Assembly (NCBI GenBank): GCA_021399445.1 | Contig: JAJTUQ010000002.1 | Coordinates: 2,170,001-2,234,000, forward strand | DNA length: 64,000 nt | Origin: Xylogone sp. PMI_703 | Lineage: Eukaryota > Ascomycota > Leotiomycetes | Direction: 5' to 3' | Shown: piece by piece, positions 45,320 to 58,053 of the stretch | How positions within the stretch are numbered: position 1 is the stretch's first letter | How the letters are laid out: every line of letters begins with the position of its first letter | The notes under the pieces: model-generated | The model's input: the letters and a program-made list of their open reading frames with translations, nothing else | Told to the model about the DNA's origin: nothing | Databases searched by the model: none | Translations under genes and position numbers: made by a program

Positions 45320-46267
45320 AGAGGGACGCATTTAGGGACGAAGGAAGAAATCATGCATATATATGGAGTCCAGCAGAATGCTTTATCGGATCATGTATTC
45401 ACTGGAGGTATCTCGGATGAAAGGTTTGGCGTCGGGTTATGGGTCTGGTCATTTAGCGTAAGAGGCAATGGGATATCACGAGCTTTCAACTCACTACTTC
45501 ATTTTCGAGGATATCAGTTGTTCTAGTGGGTTTGAAATTCACGGTCTGGTCTGATCATGTCTTCCATATTAGAATAAATACTACATCATTGATCATATGT
45601 TCCAGTGCCGGAAGTATAGCCTCGTTTTGTACGTCATTCCCGTGGTCTTAATACCTTCGCTTGTGCCAAGCCATTACATCTGCGATTCAACGGTCCCTTG
45701 TTTCCTAAAGGCTAGAGTTCATGGCCTGATACTGGCACACGGTGCCTTAACTATTCAGGATCAAATCATTATCGATCTCACCGTAGTAGGCCTCGTGTGA
45801 CTCTGGTGGATCAAAAACCTCCTAGGGGGTCCTTCCATGGTCGTAGCGAGGATTGATTCCAAGTTTGGTGGTTCTGGGTATTGAGAAGTACTTTTCCTTT
45901 AAATAAATGGCATGATTTATATCATCCAATGTTCAGATGGCAGTGAGACGGAGGCGAAGGAGATTAGCTTTCCCATTGTTGTTGTTGTTGTTGTTGCGGG
46001 CACACAGAAAGGGGGCCTATGTGTAAACGATGCTATCTTTTCCAGGTGGAAGGGGGAAAGCCAGAGTTGATTAATGAAATTCATGTTGCAATACTCGCTT
46101 CAAGGTAGGTGTAAAGTACAATGTCTTGAGCATATTAATCCCTATTCGTTATTCATTTCCATTCTATCTAATTTATACCTTTTCTATCCATCTACAATTA
46201 AACCTCATGATAAATGCACATTTATATCACAATTCAAGCCCTAGTCTGTTCTCTACAGTTCCACCAC
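45320..46267. other. Converging 3' flanks with (TTG)7
   Basis: About 950 bp between stop codons of converging genes. A TTG microsatellite of seven units lies at 45976-45996. No gene is supported. Confidence 0.6.
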
Positions 46268-48455
46268 TCACAATTTACTCCCACTTCTCTTCTCCTGATA
46301 ATAATCCTCCAGAATCAAACTCGCACCCTTCTCGCCAATAGCATACACAGTCGCCTGTATATGCGCGCTCACTTGCAACGGCATGATACTCGCATCCACC
46401 ACACGTAGTCCTTTAACACCGTGGACCCTGAGCCGTGCGTCGACTACGCCCGCTAACTCGTTGCTACCTTCGGCGGTGGGCTCGGGCCCCATAGCACAGG
46501 TGCCAACGGGGTGCCAATCGGTGATTGTGTAGTTCCGGACGTAGTCTGAGAAATCCTCGTCCTCGGGGGCAACTTCTGGAGAAGGTAAAGGTGGGAAGAC
46601 ACGCTTGACGATGATGGAAGAGAGTGGAGATGTCTTGGTGATTTTGTGCCCGAATGTTTGTGCGGCGACCATGATCTGGAAATCCACTTCTCCGCCAGGA
46701 CCTTGGTAGTATTTGGGATCGATGACTGGCTTGTCGTGGACTGTGGTGCGGGTCGTACCGTTCTTGGAGGGAGGGATGTGGATTGAGCCAGATGTGAATG
46801 GGTACTGCAGCATTTGTAGCATCGTTGCATATTTCTTGCCTGGCTCGCCCTTGAAGTATGGTGAGTAGTTGCTGACATCGAAGTTGTATTCTACCTGGCC
46901 TAGTCGCACGTCTGGTTTGAATTGTTGGGTGAGTATATTGTGACGTCGGAGTGCGTATTGGCCAGATGCTTCTGGCGTAGATGGGACGAGAGATCTTATT
47001 CTGTGCACAGATGGAAGAGGCACGATTGAGGTTAGGGGTAGGTAGGTTATGCTGGATGGGATTGCGGTTAATATTCCCTCAGCGCCATTGGTGAATGATT
47101 CCATCCCGGCTGCCATCAGACTGGGCGACGCCCGCAGGTCGTCCGGTGATGCAATATCTTGAGTAACCTCGTAGATCGTGGCAGTCACTATAAAGCATTA
47201 GTCTTTCCCTTCCAAATGATTGCAGATAGCAAGAATTTGCTTTAATGGGTGAGATTTTACTTACTCATATGCTCCTGGAGATTCTCTCCAACATTTGGGT
47301 TTGCAACCTTGACATCAATTCCTGCCGCGTTAAGAATGCTTGGATTTCCTATACCTGAAAGCTCGAGAAGTTGCGGCGACTGCACACTGCCGGCGCAGAC
47401 AATGACTTCTTTTGCTGCCCTGACATGATACTCCTTGCCATGATGAGAGAATCTGGCTCCTGTTGCCGTCCACTCATCGTCGACCTTCTCGATGGTTAAC
47501 TCATCAACAATGGCCTCGGTGACAACTTTCAGGTTGGCTCTCGATGCTACAGGCTGGTAGTATGCGGAAGCGGCATAGCTTCGTTTCCTGGTTTCAGGTT
47601 CAACAGAGGTAACTGATGTCCAGACCCCGACGTTGGAGCCGGCGAAGTGTTTCTTGTTGGTCTCGACTCCTAGCTTGTGGAGAGTAGTGTGCCAATACCG
47701 ATGGGAGGCGCCATAGATCTTGGAGTATACCGAGTGGATGGGGCCACTGGTGCCATGGTCTCCTGAGTTGAAGAACGAGGAGTGCTGGGTTTGGTGCTCG
47801 GGCGTTGGTTCATAGAATCGTTCACTCTTTTTGAAGTAAGGCCTAGAGATAAGAGAGGGGACAAGCCACAGATCAACCTATGGTCCATGACCCATAACCA
47901 GACAAAAAGGAAAGGGGTAAAACGTGGCTGACGAAAATGATAAGGGAGGAGAAAAAGAAAAGAAAATAAGAACTCTCAACAGGAGATAAGAAAATGATGA
48001 ATCTGCACATACACCAGATCGTTCCAACCCCATCCAGGATTCCCCAGAGCCTCCCAGGCATCGTAATCCTCCTTGCAGCCGCGATTCCAGGTCATGAAGT
48101 TGAGCGCACTGGTGCCGCCCAAGACCTTGCCCCGAGGCCACGGCAATGTCCGACCAGCCAGGCCGGGCTGGGGCGTGGTCGCAAACTTCCAGTCGTATCT
48201 GTCGTTCCCCAGGATCTCCCCAAAGCGCCCTGGGACATCGATCAGCGGCTCGTTGAACGCAGCTGGCCCAGCTTCCAGCACTCCTACCGTGATGTCCGGA
48301 TTCTCGGACAGGCGTGTGGCGACCACCAGTCCTGCTGTTCCACCACCGACGACGAGGTAGTCGATTGATGCTGTGCACAGCTCATCGGGGCCGACAATGT
48401 GCGAAGTGCCGTTGCTGGGGCCAGGAACGGCAGTGGCACTCGTATCGTTTGCCAT
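46268..48455 (-). CDS. GMC-family FAD-dependent oxidoreductase, 3 exons, 646 aa
   Basis: Glucose-methanol-choline oxidoreductase that oxidises an alcohol group with FAD; aryl-alcohol oxidase or choline-dehydrogenase-like. Minus-strand exons are 48455-48013, 47842-47265 and 47187-46268, totalling 647 codons. The N-terminal Rossmann motif is VVGGGTAGLVVATRLSE with FAD partner segment VLEAGP. WPRGKVLGGTSALN is the GMC signature 1 block, and signature 2 is in the second exon (GSVQSPQLLELSGIG). The catalytic His pair are in DWHPVGTCAMGP and VSAHIQATVYAIGE. The start MANDTS was chosen over an upstream in-frame Met at 48572 because that extension is unlike the family. No clear signal peptide, so it may be intracellular. 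Confidence 0.93.
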
Positions 48456-50713
48456 GATGACAGCGATGGGCAATACTGGATTATGATCGTGCGTGCTCGA
48501 GTGCTCAAGTGCTAGATTGACCAGGGGCAATCTCACTCGGCGGTAGGGAACAGGTGGGAAGAGAGAGATCACAAGAGCACCACGATAGAGGCCTGTGTCT
48601 GTCTGTGTGTATCTGTGTCTCTGTCTGAGTCTGTCCGCGATGATTCTACCCGTACGCGGGACTCGAGAGAGGGTCTACGGGTGCTACAGCTCAACCGGTT
48701 CCATCGAACCATGTGCTTCTCTTATCTTGCCAATGCTGTACGCGTTCCACTTGTTCTTCCTCCGCTTCTTCTCGCGTCTTTGTACTTACAGAGGTTTTCT
48801 ATTAGCAACCATTTCCCATTGCGAACAATGGGCCGCAGCATACGGAATAGTTTGGTGGCTTGTCTGGCGTAGTTCTGGCCCTTTTCTTTCATAGTATTTA
48901 CCTCACTTCTGTCCTGCACCCGCCAGCTGCCTGCAGAAGAATTCACGCTGCCGCACGCACGAACGGCGGAGAAGGAAGGGTTGCATCGTGGTATTCGCTG
49001 CTGCTCTCCTCTCTGCATCCCATCCTCCACCCTCCAGCTCAACAAAGTCTCAGGGTCCTTAGCGCGCCTCGGCCTCCAGGGCCCCCAGACCGAACCCCTG
49101 TTGCAGCCGGGGTTCTGGTGCTACCGCGCGGAAAGGCATCCGCGTAGTTCGTGGCCGCTCATTTAAAAATTAGCCGGGCGCCATTGCCGAGCCCGGTGGT
49201 TTCTTCCGCAGCAGACACGAAGACCCAAAGACAAATAGCCCACAAAATTCCAATTGAAAGATGTTGATGGACGTGAGGTGACCGCTCTGTGGACCAGCCA
49301 GCCAACTCAGGCACACATACACCGGTAAAGAGGAAGCGGGGCCGAGAAGAAACATACGGAGTACTGTGGTACGGAGGTACGGAGGTACTTACTGTGTATT
49401 CCTGTCATGTCCATTATTTGAGCGCTCTCTGACGCTTTCCGGCGTTAGTTTGCTCTTCCAGCCAGCCATCTTCCCTTACTCCATCCTCCGCAGAACAGCG
49501 TGACGGCCACGCCGCGATCTACAACAATGGGTTCTGCATTGAAGACTGTGAGACAAGGGGAACGCTACATCGGGCAGGCAAGTCCCTTCGCCTAAATGCC
49601 ATCGCGTGCTTCGCTTGATATTTTGGGGGCGAGTTGGAAGGATCCGATTGTCGAAGATTGCCGTCGGGGTGCTGAAGAAAGCTGTGCTCTTGCTTCCCGC
49701 TGTTGATAAGGCTCAGGATGCCTTTGATTGGCCAGATTGAACCGATGTCAACGATCGATCAAAGCATCCGTGCGCGATTGGCGTCGTAATTACCGTAAAT
49801 ATTGTTTGTGCCTGAGGCTATATACTCTGCAGCCACTCGTAGCTACTGTTTGCTCCCTTTATCATTCAATCAACTATCACTGCCGGCGCGGGATGCAGAG
49901 GATGGGCTGAAGGAGCTGCGGCGGTGCTAGGCCCTTTCTAGACTGCTGCAAGCCCTCTGGCCATGCCTCGAGTCCAGCGCCAGACTGAGTACACAGCCAG
50001 ACATCTCCTCTCGAGCCCCTTCCCCCGGTCTCCTTTCCTGCTCCCCTGAGGGCAGACTCGTGAGCTCCACCGAAATCTCCAGTGCAGGAATGCGCTGCAA
50101 CCCCAATCACGATGCTATTGCAACGCCCTGCTGCCTTCAACGCCGTATCAAGCCATGATCTGCACGCCATAGTCTCACTGCGTCGAGTTCCTGGCTTGCC
50201 TCCAAGTCCCAGCAAGTCGGTTCCGTGAAACTTTCGCCAGGTCCCAGGGCCGCCCTGCGTCGTTGACTCAGTTCAGTTTGCTGAGTTCCTTCGTTGTTAT
50301 TTTCAAGCCCCAGCAGCAGCAGCAACAGCAGTGTGTGGGTGCCGTTCGTCTTGCCAAACCCCAGAGGAATAGGGCTCTCGAGCCTCCAAGTGCCGTCATT
50401 CTTCAACGGGGTCCCTTGATCCCTTTTCTCACGCCTGTTTCGCACGTCCCGTTCGGCCTCGAGACGACTCTGCTCCGGGACATAAGCTTGCGTGCCCAGC
50501 GACTTTCCTGAAAGCCATCGCAACGCCATTCTCGATAATTACTCGCAGGAGACGCAAGCATGGCCTAGATCTGAACTTCTCCAGAAGTCGGTCGATCGTG
50601 CCTTTTAAACCTCGTCTTCTGGGCCTCTTCACGTCGTCCCACAGCTCCATCAAACCCAAGCAGTGCTATGTTGTAGATCGTCTTGTCGACCAAATCGGCC
50701 TTTCTCAGTCACG
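48456..50713. other. 2.3-kb divergent intergenic region, promoters and leaders
   Basis: Divergent promoter space of the GMC gene and the rhodopsin-like gene. It holds a GT/CT-rich run at about 48595-48640, GGTACGGA tandem copies next to TACGGAGTA at 49355-49388, and (CAG)n with one CAA at 50311-50331. Many overlapping open frames on both strands reflect GC content; none has a recognised domain. Confidence 0.5.
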
Positions 50714-52383
50714 ATGCCGACCTTCGCTCAAAAGCTGGCTATTGAGTCATGGGCCCTGTATGGGGTTGGTTTGTTCATTATCGCATGTCGAATGTATGCT
50801 ATCACTTCCTTGTTATGCAAGCTTCATTGTCGTTCCGTACACAGTCGCAATGTAGGGGGGAAAACCACTCCATCTAACCTTTCTCTTTTCATTCTCTAGG
50901 GGCTCGCGATGGATTCAATTAGGCGGCGAACTCAGAAAGGCGCAGCCAGACGACTGGATCATGATATTCATCATAGTAAGTCTCTTTTCGACTACCCATG
51001 GAAATGACTCCTTTGCTTTTTTTAATCTTCTATATCACCTAATCTACACAATTCGCGGGGTACTGATTCCAGCGTGTTCTGGTTAATTAGTTCACGTACA
51101 CTGGGGTCATTGTTAGCACCATACAAGTCGCCAACAATGGAAGCAACTACCTTCCTCCTGGAGTAGCGGAGACGCTCACCCCTCCCGAGATCCGCAGTGC
51201 CATCTGGGGCAGCAAGATGACCCTGGTGCTTGAGGAATTTACCCTCACGACAATTTGGCTGTTGAAGGGCTGTGTCCTGTTAATGTATAGTCGTTTGACG
51301 TGAGTTTTGTTTCCCATCTACCCCATGATGAGCAGTATTGAGAGCTAACAACATATCTGTTGCTAGTCTGGGATTAAGACAGAATATTGCCGTCAAATGC
51401 CTCGCAGTTTACTGTGCATTCGGCTATATTCTGGTCCAGGTCCTCTTCTTGGGGGTCTGGTGTCGCCCCATCCAGCAGTACTGGGCTGTTCCGGTTCGCA
51501 ATTGTGAGTATTCTTCAGCCTAACCTTATGAAGTCCTGACTGGCCAGAATGCTGACAAGAACTCCAGCACAATGCGCCACGTACTACAACCATTTAATCA
51601 CATCTACCGTCTTTAATATTTCCTCGGATTTAATGATGTTACTTATTCCTTTGCCTCTGTTAATCACATCCAAACTGCCACTTAAAAGGTAAATTTGTTA
51701 ATAGAAGGCTCTATTTGGAAAGCCACTTTTTCCTGTACTGACAAAAGTATTATAGGAAAATCGTCCTCTGCGGTGTTTTTAGCTTGGGAATATTTGTTGT
51801 GAGTATACCCAATGGGGTCTGCCCTGAAACGAGAAATAGCCATATGCTAACAAGATCCCTGCTCCAGATTCTTGCAGCCATTCTCAACCGCTACTACAAC
51901 TTTTCCGTGGCCTACAGCCCTATTTTCCTCAATTGGTACGTCGGTGAAGTCTCGACCGCAGTTTACGTTGCCAATATCCCGCTTTGCTGGCCTCTGGTCC
52001 GCCGTATATTCTCTCTTGGTTCTTTTGCAGATTCGAAACGATCTCGCAGCAACGAAAACTCGAATTATCATCTCCAGTCTTCCTCGAAACTCTATGGCAT
52101 AAGCACGCTGAGACAGCGGGGCGCGGAAAGACTGAGCAGCAATACCGGAACCAACGTTGGACTCAGTGAGAGTGAAGAACGTATCACAGGCAGTGGATGG
52201 GCACCGGATGGAAACAACAGCGACCAGCTCGAGCTAACACCAGCCGCCAAGACAGCGGCCTTCAAATCCAATATCGTCGGTGGGGGATCGAAGGGAGCCG
52301 ATACCGTAGACGAAGGCTGGGACAACAGTCTCGGCAAGGAAGCCATTATCAAGACCGTCCAGGTCTCGCAATATACCTCCTAA
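50714..52383 (+). CDS. Fungal rhodopsin-domain (PTH11/SAT4-like) seven-TM protein, 7 exons, 393 aa
   Basis: Plasma-membrane protein of the Fung_rhodopsin family, found in PTH11-type receptors and many uncharacterised proteins. Exons are 50714-50793, 50900-50975, 51091-51299, 51367-51503, 51568-51688, 51756-51798 and 51868-52383, which total 394 codons. Transmembrane helices include LAIESWALYGVGLFIIACR, PDDWIMIFIIVF-type TM2, EEFTLTTIWLLKGCVLLMY, KCLAVYCAFGYILVQVLFLG and DLMMLLIPLPLLI. SRWIQLGGELRKAQPDDW and EVSTAVYVANIPLCWPLVRR are family-typical. The Cys pair in WCRPIQQYW and SQCATYYNH is usual. There is no CFEM domain. The C-terminal about 110 residues are Ser/Asn/Gly-rich cytosolic tail. 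Confidence 0.85.
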
Positions 52384-55021
52384 CGGCTTGCATGAATACT
52401 TTTCTCTATTGGTTTTTCCCTCGATGCGTAACGGACCGCTCAGGGCTGGAGTCATCATCATTATTTTGGGCACATTGTAAAACTCGGTTATACGGGGCAA
52501 ATGGGGAGTCGAGTGTGAAGCCTTCAGCTTGAGGCTTTGTCATATCTACCATGTAGGGCTCAAAGGTTTCGGGTGTTTAGGTTTTTTGATAACAAAAGAA
52601 GAAGAGATACCCGCTATTATTCACCAAGAAACAAAAATATATGTATCACTTAAAGCAAGACGGAAATCAAAGCTGTACCCGGCCCTTATTCCCGGTCGAG
52701 TCTGATAACTTAATCGTTATGAGACTTTCACAACTCTACGGAGTACACATTATGTTATGCTCCTTGGCAAAAAAGCCTGCCCGCTTCGTTTATCATATCT
52801 ACAGTGCAGTAAAGAAGCGTGAGAAGGTCCAATCCATTGGTAAAAGCCATCACGCAACAGAAATTACGCCACTCGCGAGTAATCGTCCAAGACATTTCCT
52901 CTACGAGTTACTATCCCAATTCGCACGCCATCTCTAGCACAGGGGAGTAGAGAAAAACGGATATTGCCGAGCGAGGGAGAATTCGCAAAAGCAGCGGGGG
53001 GACTTGACAGGCTCAAGAAAAACCCACTATAACACCACCGTAACACATGAATAATACTGTATTAAGTACGATAGAAAGCCACGAAAGTAAAAACCAGTAC
53101 AGGTAGAAAATCAATACTTCGAAGCAGTATGGAACAATACAATATCCCTAGTGTTCATTATCTTTCCAGCAAAAAGGAAATCCGGCGTAACGGTCTAAGT
53201 GTGTTCAGTGGTTCTGAGTTTTGAGTTTGGACTTTGACTTTTCACCGGACCGAACCCCCATGGTATACAATGCAGGTGCAGTTCAGTACAATCCAATGCA
53301 ATGCATAACGTATGGTATGGAAGTATGTTGAAGAAAATGATTTCGTTTTCTGGAAGACCATGTGCAGATAAACGTGCCGTCTCGCAGTGCCTATCAGTAA
53401 TGCGAGATGTCGAATGTGCCGTGCCTTCGATCGGGGAAGAGAATTGGGGAGCTCTTTGGTGGATTATGCAGAGGTTAAAATGTTTATATGTAAAACAAGG
53501 GTTTTTACACTATTTTACCCGTATTCTACACTTGCAGCACTGTAAGTTCACGCCGGCAACGCATTTGCTTTAGTCCTAGGTCGTTATCGGTAACCAATGG
53601 GGTTTCACGGCTTCCGCTTTTGGTGATTTTCGCTTCTTTGGTTTCCTTTTTGCGGGTAAACAGAGTTCAGAGTTGCAGAGGCACAATCCAGCAGTGCGGG
53701 CCTTCTATTTGCTACCGCAACAGCACGATCCTACTCCAACCCCGTCTCTTTTACGGAGATACGCTGTCGTCAGCTACCCCGTAACTGGTACCTACTTATT
53801 TTCTCACGAACAATAGTTCGCAGTATTTGGTCACATCGCGGCGGCCAAGACCACGGAGAGAGAATCAAGAATGAAAAAGAAAATATACTTGGGCTAACGA
53901 GTCCGTTTGGAAGAAGCGCAATCCCGCTGGTAAACTAAGCAAGTGCTGCAGGATTTAGGTTGCGGCCGGCAAGTGGGAACTTCCAGCGCCCTTCGAAAGC
54001 GTAGAAAGAGCGGCGGCCTGCATCGCAAAAGCCCACTTCTTCCCACTTCCAACACCAACTGCATGAGAGTTCCCCTTCTATGTGGCGTCCCGCGGAGACT
54101 GGAAACTCTCCTGGTTCTTCCTGCTACGGTATCGTCCTTCAAGTTCCTTTCCTGGGCTGTCTTTACGGTAGCACGCAGGCCTGTGTCCCAGAAGCACCAC
54201 TGTGTACTACTGACCGGTACTGTGTAGCCATGCACCGCGTTGCTGCACTACGACTCCAGCTATTCCTGTGGAAGAGGCATGGCCCGCTTATTCCGTCTGG
54301 CATGGACACTGACGGCCAACCAGCGCCTCCAACTCTGTCCAAACCTTCCCAATGCTTCATGATGCTACTGCCGTCGCTGGACATCTTCCCTGCAACGCGC
54401 ATGAATCTCCTCCTTCTGGTTAAGTGCCCGGGAATATCTCGACAGTCTTGGATGCAGACGACCCAACCAACCATCCCTCAACAAGCCTCCCGGGCCCAGA
54501 CCCGGGGAAAGCTCCCTGGTCACTCAATGGCGAAAGCCACGGTACCTCTGCAATCCATCGTTGCAATCGAGCAATAGTCGGGTTCGCTGTAGCATTCATG
54601 CTGAGCGAGTGGGGGAGGAAAGAGTGGAGGAAGAGGCAGGAAAGAGAGAGAGCAAGCTCCTCCACCTCGGCCACATCCCTGGATCAATATTTCACCTGGG
54701 CCAGGTAGGTACTTCTTGGAAATGTTTCACCTTTTCTTTCCTCCTTTATCTTCCCACGCTCATCCTTTCTATTTTCTCCTCAACCCCTTCGACCTGTCTG
54801 TGTGACCTCGCCAGTGTGTCGGGTTCTTCCTTATCCCAGCCATATCTCGACCATCCCGCAGACTTCCTGCACCTGTGCGCTTTGATATTTTCGTCATTGC
54901 GCTCTATCTCATCTCACCCATTGCTTCTTTTCCTCTCTTGCAGGCCAATTGAGCGCTGGGAAAACGTGAGTTGAGGAGAACAGTGTGTGTCTGTGCGCGA
55001 TTAGATATACAGGGAGAAGTC
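52384..55021. other. 2.6-kb intergenic region, leader of permease gene
   Basis: Between two same-strand genes. TACGGAGTA occurs at 52737-52745 and TACGGAGA near 53753. The right end (about 54.7-54.96 kb) is strongly CT-rich, as in long fungal leaders. Several overlapping frames on both strands (about 53.9-54.7 kb) have no domain and are probably compositional. Confidence 0.5.
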
Positions 55022-56794
55022 ATGGACGACAGACCGACCCCCGCGCCTGAGGCGAAGTCTCTCGAGGTCGACCTCGAGAAGGGTCTTCATGTGGTCCAGG
55101 AGCCTGAGGTTAAATCGAACTCATCCTTTTCCTTGCCAGTTGAACTGCCCAAGGTTGTTCTGCCCAAGTCGTTCGTCAAATGGAGCGAGAGGATCGAGAA
55201 TCTAGCTGGTCTGGAGGCGCGCGGTATCACGCGTGTGCTACCACATGAGCGCCATGAAGCCAGTCTTACCACAGATCTTCAGATGGCGTTTTTATGGTTC
55301 AGCGCAAATCTAACGGCTAACAATCTTGCCGTTGGTTTCCTTGGTCCCTTGCTATTTGACTTAGGATTTGTCGATGCAGCACTGTGTACTGTATTTGGTG
55401 CCCTGGTTGGCGCCTTGATGACTTCCTACATGGCAATATGGGGAGCCCAGAGCGGGAACCGCACCTTGGTATGTCTACTTTGCCCCCTTTCTCTTAGTCT
55501 CCGTTCCCCCAAGTATCCTAATTTGTTTTCTATTCCATATAAACACGTGCCGTAAATGCCGTCCTCACATGGACTAACCGGTGAATCTAGGTTGTTGCTC
55601 GATATTTCATGGGCTATTGGCCTTCCAAGATTTGCGTGCTGCTTAACATCGTGCTGATGGTTGGCTATGGCATGATTGACTGTGTCATCGGTGGCCAAAT
55701 CCTCTCAGCCGTGTCAGGAGGTAGCATGTCGATAGTCGTGGGCATCGTCATTGTGGCCGCGATTAGTTTGGTTGTGGCAGTATTTGGGATGTCTATCTTC
55801 CATCATTATGAAAGGTATACCCCCGGATCTTACCCTTTTTTCCTGCTTATCGTTTGTGCATCACTTGCTGACCTGAATCCTTTACTACAGATTTGCATGG
55901 ATTCCCCAACTCATGGTTATCTTCATCTTGTTTGGATGTGCAGGTCCCAAATTCGATGCCACAACCGTCTCCGTTGGAAATGCAGCCACAATTAACGCCA
56001 ATCGCCTGTCATTTTTCGGCCTCTCACTCTCCGTCCCAGTGTCTTGGGCTGGTGCCGCCTCAGACTTCTATGTCTACTATCCGGAAAACACCCCCAGACG
56101 AAAGGCGTTCTTCTTGACACTGATAGGATTGACCATGTCCTTCACCATTGTAAACCTCATGGGCGTAGGACTTGCATCCGGTGTGGCAACTAATCCCTCC
56201 TGGAGTGCAGCCTATGATATTTCTTCCGGCGCATTGATCCTAGCTGGTTATGATGGACTGGGTGGATTCGGGAAGTTCTGCGGTGTGGTAGTTGCACTGG
56301 GTGTCATTGCCAACAATATTCCGGGAACATACTCGTCAGCACTAGGCTTCCAGATGCTGGGCCGTTACCCCAAGGCTATTCCACGATACATGTGGGCATG
56401 TGTTGTTGTTGCTATCTACTTTGTGTGTGCCATCGCTGGCCGCAATCACCTGTTCACCATCTTCCAGAACTTCCTGGCTCTGATGGGATACTGGGTGACC
56501 ATCTTCTTCTGCATCGTGCTGGAAGAGCATTTGTTCTTCACGGGCAGAAGAGGATTTGACTGGTCTGCATGGGAAGACAAGTCAAAGCTGCCCATTGGAT
56601 GGGCAGCACTTGCCGCGTTTTTGATCGGCTGGGCCGGATGCGTCATCTCGATGGACCAAGTATACTTTGTTGGACCAGTTGCCAAACTGGTAGGCGATTT
56701 TGGTGCCGATCTGGGTACGTGGGTTGGAGGTGGATTCGCGCTTCTCACGTTTCCTCCATTACGAATGATAGAGCTCAGGATTGTTGGGCGCTGA
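55022..56794 (+). CDS. Purine-cytosine permease (NCS1/Fcy2 family), 3 exons, 524 aa
   Basis: Proton symporter of the plasma membrane that takes up cytosine and purines such as adenine and hypoxanthine. Exons are 55022-55468, 55591-55814 and 55891-56794, totalling 525 codons. The cytosolic N-terminus contains RIENLAGLEARGITRVLPHE, the Fcy2-type signature before TM1. TM1 follows with LWFSANLTANNLAVGFLGP, and the NCS1 signature SGNRTLVVARYFMGYWPSK. Splicing at 55468/55591 restores the last one. Later motifs are VSWAGAASDFYVYYP and NIPGTYSSALGFQMLGR, where Asn-Asn lies near the substrate site in this family. Twelve transmembrane segments are expected. Confidence 0.93.
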
Positions 56795-58021
56795 GCGCAT
56801 ATGAGATAATGTTTATGTATAAACGGCAGTCTAAACAATGACGATAACGACCGATAATGTTATGATTTAGGTAGTATATAGATCATGAATTTTTACATAG
56901 GATAGTAATAGAGAAAAATCTTGAAATCCTGAGTTGCCCAATGTGATATATTCGCTGCCATCCAGGGGAGTTCTTGTGACTGATATCCGGCTATATGAAA
57001 CTGTTGCATAGGCTTTTGATAGAACGCGGAGCTTAATTCGTAAGAAATATCATCTTGCTCTTGTGAAGTAGCGGCAATATCTGTATTTCATATGCGGTAA
57101 ACTTCGAAATCCGTCGACCAGCTTCTTGAGGATCCTGATATCGTTGACAAAGTAGGCCATACCAGCAGTGAAAGATCTATAGTAAGCATATCTGCTTTGT
57201 CAATTATCGGCGAAGAGAGCCGACCTGTACTCATTAAAGTAGCATTATAGCATTCCGTTGACGTTCTGGAGGCATCAACAAGGCCGGCCAGCTAATGATC
57301 ACAATTCCATGGAGCTTTACTTCGACCCTCCTAGAATAGTCGTGCATCACTTTCACTGCTATTCTTTTTACTGATATTAACGGCGTAAACTTTTCGTCTG
57401 CTCCTCCAATTTATAGCCTTGATGCCCCACACTATTTCCTCAGTCCAGGAACTAAGTTCTGCATCGAGAGTCATGTAATCGTTGTAGTTGAGTAAATGGG
57501 TTACCGATGTAGAAACAGCATGTTCGGTGGATTATGTGTCACTTCCTCTTGAAGATACGCTTGAAGCTGGAATGTTCGATATCCTAATATTATATCGGTC
57601 AGCTCAGACAAGTCGAATATTCCTAATTGGATGAGTTCCTTACATTTGTCCTTGATGTCAAAAAGTTGCTTCACAGGGGAATAGATATCAGTCGAATAGG
57701 GCGAGTGTGTGCTTTCAACAACATTAGGCTAGCTATTACTCGTTTGACAGTTGACACTTTCTACAATGCTGTCCAGGTGACGTAATAGTAACTATTCAAA
57801 TCATCGATACCACAGAACAACTTCTCGCTTCCTTCGTGCCTCCTTTTAATAACAAGGGCATTCTTTTATAAAGGAAATACAAAAATAAGCAAAAATAAAA
57901 TTAAGGAGCAAAGTAAAAAATAGCAAAACCCCAGCTCTCAGGGCGGGCACTGGGAGCTGGGTAAAACGGGGCGGACCCCATTTTGGGTACCCTCAGAGCC
58001 TTTGGATTTTTATACGAACGC

Positions 58022-58053
58022 TTAATGGTAGAGGGCGTCCCCTCTACCATTAA
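58022..58053. repeat. Perfect hairpin, 14-bp arms
   Basis: TTAATGGTAGAGGG (58022-58035) and its exact complement CCCTCTACCATTAA (58040-58053) are separated by 4 nt. A second, weaker inverted pair (CCCAGCTC, 57930-57937; GAGCTGGG, 57954-57961) lies 60 bp away. Together they suggest a folded element such as a small foldback transposon or a structured RNA; the type is unknown. Confidence 0.75.

Noticed and set aside
50311..50331. CAG repeat as coding polyglutamine
   Set aside because: It lies outside any supported gene and is a short microsatellite in the leader of the rhodopsin-like gene.
54420..54974. Several overlapping open frames on both strands before the permease gene
   Set aside because: They overlap each other, lack domains and lie in a CT-rich leader; more likely compositional.
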